Shown one piece after another: positions 31,936-43,201 of a stretch of 64,000 nt of DNA. The position numbers were made by a program, and so were the translations under genes. Source of the stretch: Microstegium vimineum (taxonomy: Eukaryota; Streptophyta; Magnoliopsida; Poales; Poaceae); assembly GCA_022036555.1 (NCBI GenBank), contig CM039120.1, forward strand, positions 21,158,350 through 21,222,349, in the 5' to 3' direction. Under the pieces are notes generated by a model. It ran no database searches, had not been told where the DNA came from, and worked only from the letters and a program-made list of their open reading frames with translations. Position 1 is the first letter of the stretch. The number at the start of each line of letters is the position of its first letter.

Positions 31936-32771
31936 TGTTAATTGTATCTTGCTACGTTAACAGATTTGATTCAGAGTTAATGGGCCCTATTCCTTGAACG
32001 TACAGCGGCGAGGCGTCCGTGGAGGCTGATTGGCGTCGTAGGGCAAGCACGGCACGCCGGCGAGCGTTGGGCGGGCAGAGACGTAGCCATCGCACGCGTG
32101 GTTTCCTACTGGTGATCGTCGGTGGGCGGGCGAGCCTTGAAGAGGCTACGCCGGCAATAGTCGCCGAGTACGCCAGCGAGCGTCGTGCGGGCAGTGCACC
32201 GGTTGCCTTGTGGGCTCGCGGCGGCGCGCGTTTGACGTAGCAGCAGCTCCGGCGAGCGTGAGCCGGGCAGAGCGCTTGGCACGCAAAGTACAAGGTTTTT
32301 TTAACATGTATATGAATTAGTGTGATTTGTTTTTGATTTTTTTGTACATATGTGGATGTTTGTGCTTTTTGTTTGAATTGTTTTAGATACATGACATATA
32401 GGAATATGTCTGATTTGTTTATGTTTTTTTTGTATATTTGCATGTGTGTACAAAGCAGCAGCACAGATTAGAGCGCGTGGTGCGCGAGCAGACGAGCGTC
32501 TGTGCGAGTGGCACACACAGAGTAGAAGGTCTGTTTTATTTTTGAATTATTTTTACATATATATGAATTTGTGTGATTTGTTTTTGTGTATTTTAAACAT
32601 ATATGCATCTGTGTGATTTATTTTTGAAATTTTTTCCATATATGAATCGGTATGATTAGATGCATGTACTGTTTTACATATATGTTTCTATTTTTATTTG
32701 ATTTGATTTTTAATTTTGTTTGGTTTAATCAATTTTAAGGACTGAGTGCAATTTTTTAATTGTCGAAACAG
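31936..32771 (+). other. CACTA-1 leader region before the transposase
   Basis: A GC-rich block (31990-32290) with GCGAGCGT-like repeats is followed by AT-rich DNA. The phrase TATATGAATT(A/T)GTGTGATTTG and relatives recurs there (near 32308, 32560, 32600, 32640). No coding family was recognised. It probably holds the 5' UTR and introns of the transposase gene. Confidence 0.45.
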
Positions 32772-34719
32772 ATGGATAGAAGCTGGATTTATGGAACACA
32801 ATTCACACCTGCATATACGAAAGGAGTTGAAGAGTTCATGAAATTTGTTAGTGAAAGATACCCCGAAGACAACCACATACTTTGTCCCTGCTGAAAATGT
32901 CTTAATCAAAGTATGCGGCCTCAGGATGATGTAAGTGACCATATACACATTTATGGAATGTCTGCTACATACACCAGATGAATCCACCATGGGGAGTCGG
33001 CAGATGAGTTGAGAATGTGGATCAGCAGGAGGTTGAAGGGAGTGATCATGACTTTGGGATACATGTGGATGTGCTTGATGATGATTATGATGAGAATCAC
33101 GGAGTACCGGAGTTGATAGGGGATATGTATGCTGCGGCAGAGGCTGATGGGGAACAACTAAGGTTTGCAAGAGTCCTTGAAGATGCGAAGAAGTCACTTA
33201 GCCCAGGATCTAGCCATTCAAAGTTCTCTTTTCTGGTGATGATTTTGTATATCAAGTCTCGTTATCGAATCTACAATACAGGATTTTCCACAATGATGAA
33301 GTTGTTGTCATCTGGATTCCCTCAGAGTGAGTTGCCAAAATCATATGAAGAGTCCAAGAAATATCTTGGAGAACTGGGGCTTGCATTCAAAAACATCCAT
33401 GTGTGCAAAAACAATTGTGTGTTGTTTTGGAAGAAATATGAAAAAGACAATGTGTGCCCAGTATGCAAGACGTCTAGATGGGAAGATGAAACACGGACCA
33501 GGCGGGTTCCACACAAGGTATTGAGGCATTTTCCTCTTTTGCCAAGGTTGAAAAGAATTTTTGCTTCAAAGCAAACTTCTAAGGAAACACAATGACACAA
33601 GAAAATGAGGACGCCAGTCGACAATGTAATGAGCCATCTGGTTGATGGGGAAGCATGGAAGGAGTTTGACAGGAGGGAACCGACATTTGCAGCTGATCCG
33701 AGGAACCTGAGGCTTTCCTTAGCTACCGATGGATTCAATCCATTTGGCATCATGAATACCCAGTACAGTATGTGGCCAGTGCTTCTGACTCCACTGAATC
33801 TCCCACCATGGGAATGCGTGAATCCAGCAAACTGTTTTATGTCTTTACTCATCCCAGGTCCAAAATCTCCAGGAAAGGATTTTGATTTGTTCCTTGAGCC
33901 GCTAATTGAGGAACGGCTTGCACTATGGAAGGGTGTCAGTACCTTTGATGCATGTACTGGTCGGAAGTTTGACCTTCGTGCTGTCGTGCTGTGGTGTATA
34001 CATGATTTTCCAGCATTGAGCACGTTATCAGGGTGAACAACAAAAGGGTATTATGCATGTACTCATTGTGACAAGGATCCGTTGTCTCGGGCAATAAGGA
34101 ATAAGCTATGTTACATTGGGCATCGTTGTTACCTTCCAATGAATCATAAGTGGCGGAGAAGCTTGGCTTTCGATGGTAAGCATGAAAAGAAAGGTCAGCC
34201 AAGCATGTTCACTTTGGAGGAGGTCATGGAGGAGATAGAGAAGGTGAAAGATGTGAGGTCAGGGAAGCATCCTGAAATTATTGGAAATAAAAGGAAGCGC
34301 AATGAGGGTCCAAGGATTTATAGCCGCAAAGTTGGGTTCTGGAGATTGCCATATTGGAAACATTTGAAGCTTCCACATAATCTCGATGTGATGCACATAG
34401 AGAAAAACATATGTGAAAACATTCTTGGCACATTGCTCAATGTACAGGGGAAGACTAAGGACACAACCAATGCTAGGCTAGATTTGCATGATATGGGCAT
34501 AAGACCAGAATTGCACTTACAGCAGGATGGCAACTCAGTCAATACTCCACCTGCTCCGTATGTCTTGGGGAAGAATCAGAAAATCGAGTTTTGCAAGTTT
34601 CTCAAAGGTATCAAGTTTCCTCATGGATATGCAGCTAACCTAGCAAGATACATACGTGAAGATGGTTCGAAGGTCCAGGGGAAGCTGAAAACACATTCTT
34701 GCCACATACTCCTACAGAG
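32772..34719 (+). pseudogene. CACTA-1 TNP2-type transposase, 5' part
   Basis: The transposase-associated domain starts at ATG 32772: MDRSWIYGTQFTPAYTKGVE, then CPC-stop-KCLNQ. A one-base frameshift lies near 33010. From 33017 a single frame runs to 34719: a CKNNC...CPVCKTSRW cysteine cluster (about 33400-33480), the transposase core LRLSLATDGFNPFGIMNTQY, LNLPPWEC, FLEPLIEERLALWKGV, then LPHNLDVMHIEKNICENILG and NARLDLHDMGIRPELHLQ. Stops at about 32893, 32975, 33592 and 34034 all sit where family members have Trp. Copia-5 interrupts the gene after CHILLQRI (34719), and the coding resumes at 43202. Confidence 0.85.
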
Positions 34720-34724
34720 AATCA

Positions 34725-34977
34725 TGTTGAGAAACGTGATGTAACACATCTTGTAACAATGTGACGCAATTGTACCAAGGTGAGAGACCTGGTGGCGTAC
34801 GCATGTTGATAGGTGTTCGGTTGAAGATTGTAGGCGTGGTTGTTAGGATTAGATTGATCCTAATCTACTCAACCGAATACCTTGAACCCCAAGGATGTAA
34901 TGCATATATATATATATATATCAACATGGAGGCGTGACAAGCCAAGCTAGGCAGTCACGATTGCCCTAAGTTTTACA
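34725..34977 (+). repeat. copia-5 5' LTR
   Basis: The 253 bp run TGTTGAGAAACG...TTTTACA and include a (TA)n run at about 34909-34921. Confidence 0.95.
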
Positions 34978-34993
34978 TGGTAATCAGAGCACC
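34978..34993 (+). promoter_or_regulatory. copia-5 primer-binding site
   Basis: TGGTAATCAGAGCACC directly follows the LTR and matches the initiator-Met tRNA primer site TGGTATCAGAGC with one inserted A. Confidence 0.8.
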
Positions 34994-35014
34994 TCTTCCT
35001 AAAAACGTCTAGTC

Positions 35015-35935
35015 ATGGCTTCGTCGTCTTCCTCCTCCAGCCAATCCCACCACTCGCCGTTTGGCCCTACCGTCTCTGAGAAACTCACTCGCGACAACTT
35101 ACTCCCAAGGAAGGCGCAAATCATGCCTGGCATACGTGCGGCTCAGTGTGAAGGATACCTAGATGGATCCAAACCTGCCCCGGCTATGACCGTCGAGCTT
35201 GTCAGGGAGGAGGACAAGACCCGCATCACCGCCGTCAACCCTGAGTATGAGCGGTGGATCAAGCATGATCAGCAGCTGCTTGCGCACATCAACAATTCCC
35301 TCTCAAGGGAAGTGCTTGCGCAAGTAGCGATGAAGACCACCGCGGCAGTCGTCTGGGCTACAACCGGGAGCATGTTCTTGGCGTAGTCACAGGCACGTGT
35401 AACCAATCTACGCATGCAACTTGCTAATTGCAAGAAGGGCAACCAGGCTGTTGCTGCCTACTATGCCAAGGTGAAGAGCATCGACGATGAACTCGCTGCT
35501 GCCGAGAAGCCAGTACAAGATGACGAGCTGGTGACGTACATCCTCGCGGGACTCGACCTCGACTACAATCTGCTCGTGTCCTACGTCTTGGGGCGCACGG
35601 AGCCGATTACCCTGAGCGATCTCTATGCTCAGATCTTGGCATATGACATGATGCTCCAGATGCTCCAGGTGAACCACACTACGAGCGGCAATTCATCCGT
35701 GAATGTTGCAGCACGTGGACGTGGAAGTTTCCGTGGTCATGGCCGTGGCAATGGTGGTGGACGTGGCAGAGGGAACAACAATTCCTCGCCACAAAATATG
35801 GGCGGGTAGACGTCTTCCAAGCCGATCTGTCAAGTCTGCAAGAAAAGAGGCCATGAGGCCGATGTGTGTTGGCATCGCTTTGAGGAAGATTACCATCCCA
35901 ACACCAAGACGGAGGGATCTGCCTCACTGAACTAC
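35015..35935 (+). pseudogene. gag: copia-5 gag
   Basis: It starts at ATG 35015 (MASSSSSSSQSHHSPFGPTV), 22 bp past the primer site. The gag core runs through LTRDNLLPRKAQIMPGIRAA, RWIKHDQQLLAHINNSLSRE, LRMQLANCKKGNQAVAAYYA and DDELVTYILAGLDLDYNLLV. A Gly/Arg/Asn-rich segment (VAARGRGSFRGHGRGNGGGR) precedes a CCHC knuckle CQVCKKRGHEADVC at about 35828-35870 with all four ligands kept. TAG stops at 35384-35386 and 35807-35809 are in frame and sit where relatives have Gln. No frameshift is present. Confidence 0.9.
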
Positions 35936-37300
35936 GGCATGGACACAAACTGGTACATCGACAGTGGAGCCACCGATCACATCACATCTGAGTTGGAGAA
36001 GCTGAGCGTCCAGGACAAGTACAAGGGCTCCGATAAATGCCACACGGGAAGTGGGACAGGTATGCAGATTGATAACATTGTTCATGCAATTTTACATACC
36101 CCAAGCAAAAATCTTAAATTGCAACATGTCTTTCATGTACCTAGCGCTAATAAAAGTCTTGTCTCCATCCATCGACTTACTTCTGATAACAACATCTATG
36201 TTGAATTTCATCCTCACTATTTTCTTATCAAGGATCGGGCCACGAATAAAATTCTTCATCGCGGCAAGTGTGAGGAGGGCCTATATCCCATAGGGTCCAT
36301 AGAGGCACGAGCACAATGTCAGAAGCAAGCTTGTCGTGTCGTTAGGCCATCTACTTGGAGGTGGCATAGTCGGTTGGGTCATGCGTCCTTTCCTATTGTT
36401 GAGAAAATTATTAGAAACAATCTACTTCCTTCTACTAGGGATCATCATAGTGAGTTGGTGTGTGACTCTTGCCAAAGAGAAAAGAGTCATCAAATTCCCT
36501 ATTCTAGCTCGGTTAATAAAAGTTGTGCTCCTCTTGAACTTATTCATTCGGATGTGTGGGGTCCAGCCCCTCTTTCAGTCAGCAATCATGCTTTTTATGT
36601 CTCTTTCATTGATGATTTCAGTAGATACACATGGATCTACCTTCTGAAACACAAATCTGAGGTCTTTCAAGTGTTCAAGAACTTTCAGAATCTTGTTGAA
36701 AGAAAGTTCGACAAGAAAATTGTTCATGTACAAACAGATTGGGGGGGTGAGTATGAAAAATTGAACTCGTTTTTCCAACAGCTAGGAATATCCCATAGGG
36801 TATCGTGTCCTCATACACATCAATAGAATGGCCGAGCTGAGCGAAAACATCGCCACATAGTAGAAGTAGGTCTATCTCTCCTAGCACAAGCCTCAATCCC
36901 ACTTAAATATTGGGATCAAGCGTTCCTCACCGCCACTTATCTTATTAATATCCTTCCATCAAAGGTCATAGATAACAAAACCCCTATCGAACTCCTACTC
37001 AAAGAAAAACCCCACTACAATTCTCTCAGAGTGTTCGGTTGTGCCTGCTGGCCCAACCTAAGACCATATAACACAAGAAAATTAGCTTTTCGATCTACAC
37101 AGTGTGTTTTCTTGGGATATAGTTCTCTTCACAAGGGTTTTAAGTGTCTAGAGCCTAGCACTGGTCGCATCTATGTCTCAAGAGATGTAGTGTTTGATGA
37201 GACCGTGTTTCCGTTCTCCACCTTGCATCAAAATGCCGGTGCAAGATTGCAGCATGAAATCTCTCTCCTTCCTGACAATCTTGATTCTTTTGCCTCTGGG
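35936..37300 (+). pseudogene. copia-5 protease and integrase
   Basis: Protease: NWYIDSGATDHITS with the catalytic D-S-G (about 35948-35990). Integrase zinc domain: WRWHSRLGHASFPIVEKI ... CDSCQREKSH (about 36356-36490). Catalytic core: PLELIHSDVWGP, FIDDFSRYTWIYL, VQTDWGGEY and, after TAG 36824-36826 (Gln expected in HTHQ-stop-NGRAERKH), the Glu-bearing AERKHRHIVE. It continues to FGCACWPNLRPYNTRKLAFR and the GKKP-like CVFLGYSSLHKGFKCLEP near 37105-37160. The frame is the same as gag, consistent with a single polyprotein. Confidence 0.9.
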
Positions 37301-39290
37301 GATGTACTTTGTCATGTGCCTAATGTTACTAACCCTGCCGAGTCAGATAGATCTCATGAAGTGCAGGAACAGGATGATGTACAGATGATTCATGAAATAC
37401 CGGATGAGGTGGATACGGATCTGGATGCCACACTTGATCCGGGTTCAAGTCCCTACGTGGATTCGCCTGCACCCGCTCCTGTTGAGATTGCGCCTGAGAT
37501 TGCGCCTGTGCTGGGAATCACGGGAGCCAGTCCGGGCTCACCGCGTGGGGGGACAGCATCGCCTCCGAGATCTACACCAGAGCCGGCTGGATCTTCTGTG
37601 GTGACTTCGGGACCGACTGTGCCTATGGAGGAAGAACTTGAAGCAGCTCCTGTTGACTCAAGACCGCATACACGGCTCCAAAGCGAGATTGTTAAGCCCA
37701 GGATCTACACCGTTGGGACAGTAAGGTATGCAAACTTGATCACATCAGGTGAACCCGAATCTGTGAGTGAAGCACTCAACCTGGTCGAGTGGAAACATGC
37801 TATGAAAGATGAAATTGATGCGTTACACAGGAACGGTACATGGACATTGGTGCCACCAGCTCAGAACAAAAACCTGATTGACTGCAAATGGGTGTTCAAG
37901 GTCAAAAGAAGAGCTGATGGAGAGATTGATCGGTACAATGCGAGACTAGTTGCAAAAGGCTTTAAGAAACGGTACGGTATTGACTACGAGGATACATTCA
38001 GCACTGTAGTCAAAATTGCAACCATACGATTGGCTTTGTCTCTGGCAGTGACAAGAGGATGGTGCTTGAGACAGCTAGACATTCAGAATGCGTTTCTTCA
38101 TGGTATTCTGGAAGAGGAGGTTTATATGAAGCAACCACCTGGGTTTGAAAGCTCCAAACATCCATCATTTGTTTGTAAACTAGAGAAGGCTATATATGGT
38201 TTGAAACAAGCACCAAGGGCCTGGTATTCCAGATTGAGTGCCAAACTTGTCAGTCTTGGGTTCACTCCATCCAAATCTGATATGTCTCTTTTCATTTATA
38301 AGAAGGGGGGTGTAGAGATATATATGCTAATTTATGTGGATGACATAATTGTTACTAGTTCATCTCAAGATGTTGTCGAGGTTGTGTTGAAAGCTCTTAA
38401 GAAGGACTTTGCACTCAAAGGTCTTGGAAACCTTCATTATTTCTTGGGAATAGAGGTTGAAAAGAAGTCGAATGGTGACTTACTGCTAACACAGAGGAAG
38501 TATGCCAAGGACATTCTGTCACGAGTTGGTATGGGAAACTGCAAGCCGGTTTCAACTCCTATGTCCTCGAGTGAAAAGCTTACGTAGTATCATGGTACTG
38601 CACTTGGACCCGAGGACAACACCAAATACAGGAGTATAGTTGGTGCGCTTCAGTACATCACTCTTACACGCCCTGATCTAGCCTTTGCAGTCAACAGGGT
38701 CTGCCAGTATCTTCATGCACCGATGACAGATCACTGGACAACAGTAAAGAGGATCATAATATATTTGAAATTCTCTGAGAACACCAGGTTGTTGATTCAT
38801 AAGTAGTCTTCGCTGATGATTAGTGGATTCTCTGATGCAGATTGGGTAGGTTCTATAGATGACAGAAGGTCTACAGGTGGCTTTGTGGTCTTTCTTGGAT
38901 CTAATGTAGTTTCCTGGAGTGCTAGAAAACAACCTACGGTGTCTCAGTCCAGTACTGATGCTGAGTACAAAGCTATGGCAAATACTACAACAGAGATAAT
39001 GTGGATAGAACAGTTACTTAGTGAATTGGGTGTCAAGCTAAAGGTCAGGCCTCGGCTTTGGTGTGATAACTTAGGAGCAACATATCTGAGTGAAAATCTT
39101 GTGTTTCATGCCAGAGCCAAACACATAGAAATTGACTTTCACTTCGTCTGAGAGAGAGTTACAAGAAAGCAATTGCAAGTCAAGTTTATACCCACCAATG
39201 GCCAGATTGCAGATGGGTTCACCAAGGCTCTATCACAGAGAAAGTTTGAAGAATTTAAGAACAATCTAAATCTTTTTGAAAAGACAAGTA
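37301..39290 (+). pseudogene. copia-5 reverse transcriptase and RNase H
   Basis: After a Pro/Glu/Ala-rich linker, RT starts near 37785 (VEWKHAMKDEIDALHRNGTW) and includes VDCKW-like LIDCKWVFKVKRRADGEID, RLVAKGFKKRYGIDYEDTFS, LDIQNAFLHGILEEEVYMKQ and YGLKQAPRAWYSRLS. The active site YVDDIIVTSSS is at about 38334-38362. RNase H shows ISGFSDADWVGSIDDRRSTG, STDAEYKAMANT and LWCDNLGATYLSENLVFHAR. TAG 38585-38587, TAG 38804-38806 and TGA 39149-39151 (Arg expected: HFV-stop-ERV) are in frame. The same frame continues to about 39298. Confidence 0.9.
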
Positions 39291-39305
39291 TAGATTGAGC
39301 GGGGG

Positions 39306-39428
39306 TGTTGAGAAACGTGATGTAACACATCTTGTAACAATGTGACGCAATTGTACCAAGGCGAGAGACCTGGTGGCATACGCATGTAAATAGGTGTTCG
39401 GTTGAAGATTGTAGGCGTGGTTGTTAGG
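39306..39428 (+). repeat. copia-5 3' LTR, first part
   Basis: The LTR runs TGTTGAGAAACG to GGTTGTTAGG. TTAGG (39424-39428) is duplicated at 43054-43058 around the nested Sirevirus. The LTR continues 43059-43196. Confidence 0.95.
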
Positions 39429-39727
39429 TGAAGGACCGAGAACGGCGACCAGAGGGGGGGGGTGAATGGGAGCCTCAAATTTCTCTCGAAATGTTCAGAC
39501 GAAAACGGAGAAAAGAGAGCTCACTAGCAGTGGAGGAAAATCACCGGAAACCCCAAAACACAGGTTCTCAACCCCTAGGGAAAAGAGGTAAGAACCTAGG
39601 CAAAACAGGCAAAAACTGCAACCAAACAGAGGCTCCGGACCAGATGGAGCTGAGCCACCAGACTATAGCGAGTAGTCCGGAGCTCAGGTCCGACGCTTTC
39701 ACCCGCCATGACAGAAGAACACAGTGA
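39429..39727 (-). repeat. Sirevirus 3' LTR fragment of the nested element
   Basis: It starts TGAAGGACCGAGAACGGCG. It lacks a 75-bp block after GAAATGTTC that 41338 and 49441 have, and it carries CCGGACC/AGTCCGG-type motifs as in 50775-51458. It joins directly to gag-derived sequence near 39728. Confidence 0.8.
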
Positions 39728-41292
39728 GCTAAGACTTGCACGCACCAAGTAAGCTAGGCCTATCCTTCAGCTCACTGACCTCCTCAAGTAGAGTGCCATA
39801 CTTGTCCTGGAGAGTGACAAGATCAGACATGTGAATGGCAGAAGCATCACACTCTACCTCCTCGTAACCACCACTGACGCCTTAGCAAAATCTAGCTCAT
39901 GAAGCACGCTAAGGTACTTCGCCTTAAAGTCATTCCTCTCGACAACAGCACGCTTGAGCAACGCATCTTGACTCATCAAGGCGTCGTTCAGAGACTCAAT
40001 CTCAAGAGAGAGGGACTCGACGGTGGGTGGTACCTCGGGTGTGTCGGAGTCGTAGTCGTAGTCGGGGCCATCCTTGCGCTTGCCGACCTTGCCTTCTTCA
40101 ATCGCCATGGTGCAAAAACCACCCTGCTTGGCGTCGGCGTAGAAGCATAGGCCGTTGAGCTTGTCCTCAACCTTTCCCTTGGACTCATCATCGCTCGAAG
40201 AAGCATCTCCATCGAAGGAGGCATCGATGTCACTGAGGGAGGCGAGGAAGGCTCGGTGCTTGGCCTTCACCTTGTCAATCACCTTCTTGGAGGACCTTCG
40301 GTGGTAGCCACCGTTGGGCTTGTGCTTGTCCTCGAAGTGGTGCTCGCGCTTGTCCTTGCGCTTGGTGAAGTCGCCAGCAGCTTTCTTGGTGCAGTTTGTG
40401 ATGAAGTGATCCTCATCACCGCAACGGTAGCACCCCTTGGCTGAGCCACCACGCCGATGGTTCAAACGGTTGTTGTGAAACCGTGAGAACTTGGTGAGGA
40501 CCAAAGCCAGCTCATCATCTCCAAGAGCCTCCACTTGCTCCTCTGTCACAGAAATCAAAGACAAAGCAAACAAGGAGTGTGAAGGGTCAGAGGAGGAAGA
40601 AGACGTACCGTTGGGGCCAGAAACCAACGCCATAGAAGGTTTCGACGGGTTTTCAAGCTTGGCCCGGGTCTGGTAGTCAATCTCCGAGGACTTGAGCTTG
40701 TTGAACAGCTCGTCCACGGTCAGGGCATCAAAGCCCGGTGACTCCTAGATGGCAGCCACCTTCATCTCCCACACCTTCCGATCAAGAGCATGCAAAAGCT
40801 TGATAGCCATCTCATGATATCATAAGGCAAGTTGGCCCGATTAGCACGCATCTTGTTGACGATAGATTGGAAGCGAGTGAACATCCCGTCAATAGATTCA
40901 CCGTCCAACTGAGCAAAGTTCTCATACTCTCTACGGTACGTGTCGAAGAGTCTGGACTTGATCTGAGGGTTTCCCTCATGATATCTCAAGAGTGTTTGCC
41001 AGATCTCCCGTGCCGTAGTGAGACTCGAAATCCGCTCAAACTCTGGAAGAGACAGACAAGAGAAGAGAATGCTACGGGCTCTTGCATTAGATGCATGCTG
41101 CGTAACCTGGGCATCGATGATCCGAGCCTCAAGCTCAAGAACCACGTAGTTCTCATTCTCACAAATCTCCCAAAGCTTTGTGTCAAGCCCTTGGAGGTAA
41201 GCCGACATGCGCACCTTCCAATAGGCAAAGTTGGTTCCATCGAAGTAGGGGGGTTTACCAGCAGCTCGCTCCATGTCGCCTTCGCGGATCAA
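39728..41292 (-). pseudogene. gag: Sirevirus gag (nested element)
   Basis: The minus-strand start is MERGAGKPPYFDGTNFAYWK or the MIREGDMERAAGKPPYFDG version beginning at 41292. The gag core has MSAYLQGLDTKLWEICENEN, ARSILFSCLSLPEFERISSL and ENFAQLDGESIDGMFTRFQS. A one-base deletion near 40815 (CATGATATCAT for CATGATCATCAT) shifts the frame. The second part, 40717-39854, has DELFNKLKSSEIDYQTRAKL, the CCHC knuckle CYRCGDEDHFITNC and an acidic coiled segment (VESLSLEIESLNDALMSQDA). The C-terminal extension and all of pol are deleted. Confidence 0.85.
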
Positions 41293-41320
41293 GAACCGTG
41301 TAAGGTGGATTGATCCTTAA

Positions 41321-41335
41321 CTGGCTCTGATACCA
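41321..41335 (-). promoter_or_regulatory. Primer-binding site of the nested Sirevirus
   Basis: On the minus strand TGGTATCAGAGCCAG lies 2 bp from the LTR, a full match to the initiator-Met tRNA primer core. The same site is at 50758-50772 (one change) and 58047-58061. Confidence 0.85.
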
Positions 41336-41337
41336 AT

Positions 41338-43053
41338 TGAAAGACCGAGAACGGCGACCAGAGGGGGGGGGTGAATGGGAGCCTCAAATTTCTCTCGAAA
41401 TGTTCGGGCCACTCTTCCCAAAAACCAAACCCAGTTGCTGGGTGCTCAACCTCCCCCGAGCAACGCGAGCGGGATTCAGACGAAAACAGAGCAAATGAAA
41501 GCTCACCGGCAGTGGAGGAAAACTCACCGGAAACCCCCTAAGAAGAGTTCTCAACCCCTATGAGACAGAGGCAAGAATTCCAAGCAAATCAGCCAGAAAA
41601 ACAGGCGACGGACGCTGGAAGATAGTGCGACGGATGCTCCGGGGCAGGGCGATGGACGCTTAGGCGAGCGTCCGTCGGCCTTCCAGAGAGCCTGACAGAA
41701 GCTGAAAAACTACCGAGGCGACGGACGGTCGGCGACGGACGCTGTGAAGATCGTTCGTCGGCCTACCCGAGAGCAAAACAGAGCTGCATAGCGCACAAGA
41801 CGCGACGGACGCTGGGCGACGGACTCTGAAGAGCGTCTGATGCCAAAACCGAAAGACGCAGACAAGCGATGCGACGGACGCCGACGTCAACATGTACTAG
41901 CGTCCGACTCCTCCGACAAACGCGCAGTAACCGCGAAAATCTTTTTCCCTCCACCAAATCTTCCCAAATCTTGACCAAATGTTCTCCACTAGCAACCCAA
42001 CTTGGTAGGCATGATTCTAGTGCTATGGAGGAGCTATCTCGAAGAAATCATCGCTCAATTTGGTGAGGATTAAAAGGAAACAAGGATTTGGGGGAAAAGG
42101 GGCAAGAACGAAGAACACCGCTAAGAGATCGCGCGATCTACACACTCGTGAGGTTTGAGGGAATTCCTTTGGTGCAAAGATGCTCCTCACGAACACGAAC
42201 AACTTGGTTCAAACGGATTTGCAAGAGCTACTCCCTACAAAGAGAAATCATCTCGGGAAAAAGAGGAGCAAAAGCAAAACGCGAAGAACACAAGCAAAAC
42301 GGGGGACACGATCACAAAAGTGAAGCCACCATGGCTTACGGAGGTTACGGCCTCCGATTCCTCGCAACAATCACAAGTTCTTACACCGGTGACTCGATTT
42401 GAATGGACGACCCCGCTTCCTGCCGGGAGTTGCCGTCGCCTCGACGCAACCTCCAGGATTCCGCCACGTGCCATCCTTGCTTCCTCAGAAGCTCCGCCTA
42501 GGTTTTGAGGCCCAAACCCAGGAAACCCGCCACCGGTAGCTTTGGGCTCAACTACCGAACCCCGAGTTTTGCGGCCCAAACTCAGAAACCGACGCGGATG
42601 GTTTTGAGGCCCAAACCACCAAACCACTCGACGCGAGCCACCTTGTCTTCGCCCGGTCGGACTCCGAGTCCCCTGAGCCTCCGCTCGACTCGTGCGTCCA
42701 CCGTCTTGACTCGGCTGACTCGGTCTACCTCCATGTCTTCTCGCACTCGCCGGTGCCAAGTACTAGCCACCACAGCTAGTCCGCCGGCGCCCATGGTCCC
42801 TCAGTCCGAGTCCCGCTTCAGCCCTTCACCGCTCTCAGTCCATCGGCACGAAAAGCCTCTACTCGACCTTCTCCACGCCATTGACCACTGTCACTAGGCA
42901 TAGCACCTGCACACCACAAGCCGATAGACAAGCACACATTTCTGCTTTCGCAGAGGTTAGGTTAAGCCACTCAAACTGAAACACTCACGTGTTGGTCAAT
43001 CACTCCTCATCAAAACTGAACATACATGGGTACTTATCCACCATGTGTTCGCA
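41338..43053 (-). repeat. Sirevirus LTR B (5' LTR of the nested element)
   Basis: The 1,716 bp run in plus coordinates from TGAAAGACCGAGAACGGCG to CCATGTGTTCGCA. The first 240 bp and the last 1.1 kb align with LTR A. Between them (about 41600-41900) lies an array of GCGACGGACGCT-like repeats with inverted partners AGCGTCCGTC (for example arms 41651-41660 and 41667-41676). LTR A has CGGACTGTCCG palindromes in the same position. Confidence 0.85.
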
Positions 43054-43058
43054 TTAGG

Positions 43059-43196
43059 ATTAGATCGATCCTAATCTACTCAACTGAATACCTTGAACCC
43101 TAAGGATGGAATGCATGTATATATATATATATATATATATCAACATGGAGGCGTGACAAGCCAGGCTAGGCAGTCACGATTGCCCTAAGTTTTACA
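43059..43196 (+). repeat. copia-5 3' LTR, second part
   Basis: It continues the LTR from ATTAGATCGATCC to TTTTACA, with an expanded (TA)n run (43118-43140). AATCA at 43197-43201 completes the target duplication. Confidence 0.95.
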
Positions 43197-43201
43197 AATC
43201 A

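Larger units (their letters stand above)
39429..43053 (-). mobile_element. Internally deleted Sirevirus nested in the copia-5 3' LTR
   Basis: The element is flanked by the duplication TTAGG. On the minus strand it contains a 5' LTR (43053-41338), primer site, gag (41292-39854) and the last 300 bp of a 3' LTR (39727-39429). All of pol, the 3' noncoding region and most of the 3' LTR are missing. The two LTR parts belong to different subtypes. Confidence 0.9.
34725..43196 (+). mobile_element. copia-5, complete Ty1/copia element nested in CACTA-1
   Basis: Two LTRs starting TGTTGAGAAACG and ending AAGTTTTACA flank a full internal region, with target duplication AATCA at 34720-34724 and 43197-43201. 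Without the Sirevirus nested in its 3' LTR, the element is about 4.85 kb. By eye the LTRs differ at about ten sites in 250 bp plus a TA-repeat length change. Primer site, gag, protease, integrase, RT, RNase H and polypurine tract (GAGCGGGGG, 39297-39305) are in order and in one frame, broken only by stops. Confidence 0.95.

Noticed and set aside
33322..34023. 233-residue minus-strand frame
   Set aside because: Antisense shadow of the TNP2-type transposase, whose plus-strand frame has clear family motifs.
34905..34925. Possible regulatory TATA arrays in the copia-5 LTRs
   Set aside because: A simple TA microsatellite of different length in the two LTRs; no promoter context.
42235..42759. 174-residue minus-strand frame with Gly/Arg-rich sequence
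   Set aside because: Within Sirevirus LTR B, homologous to noncoding 5470-5860 in LTR A; open only because of GC-rich composition.
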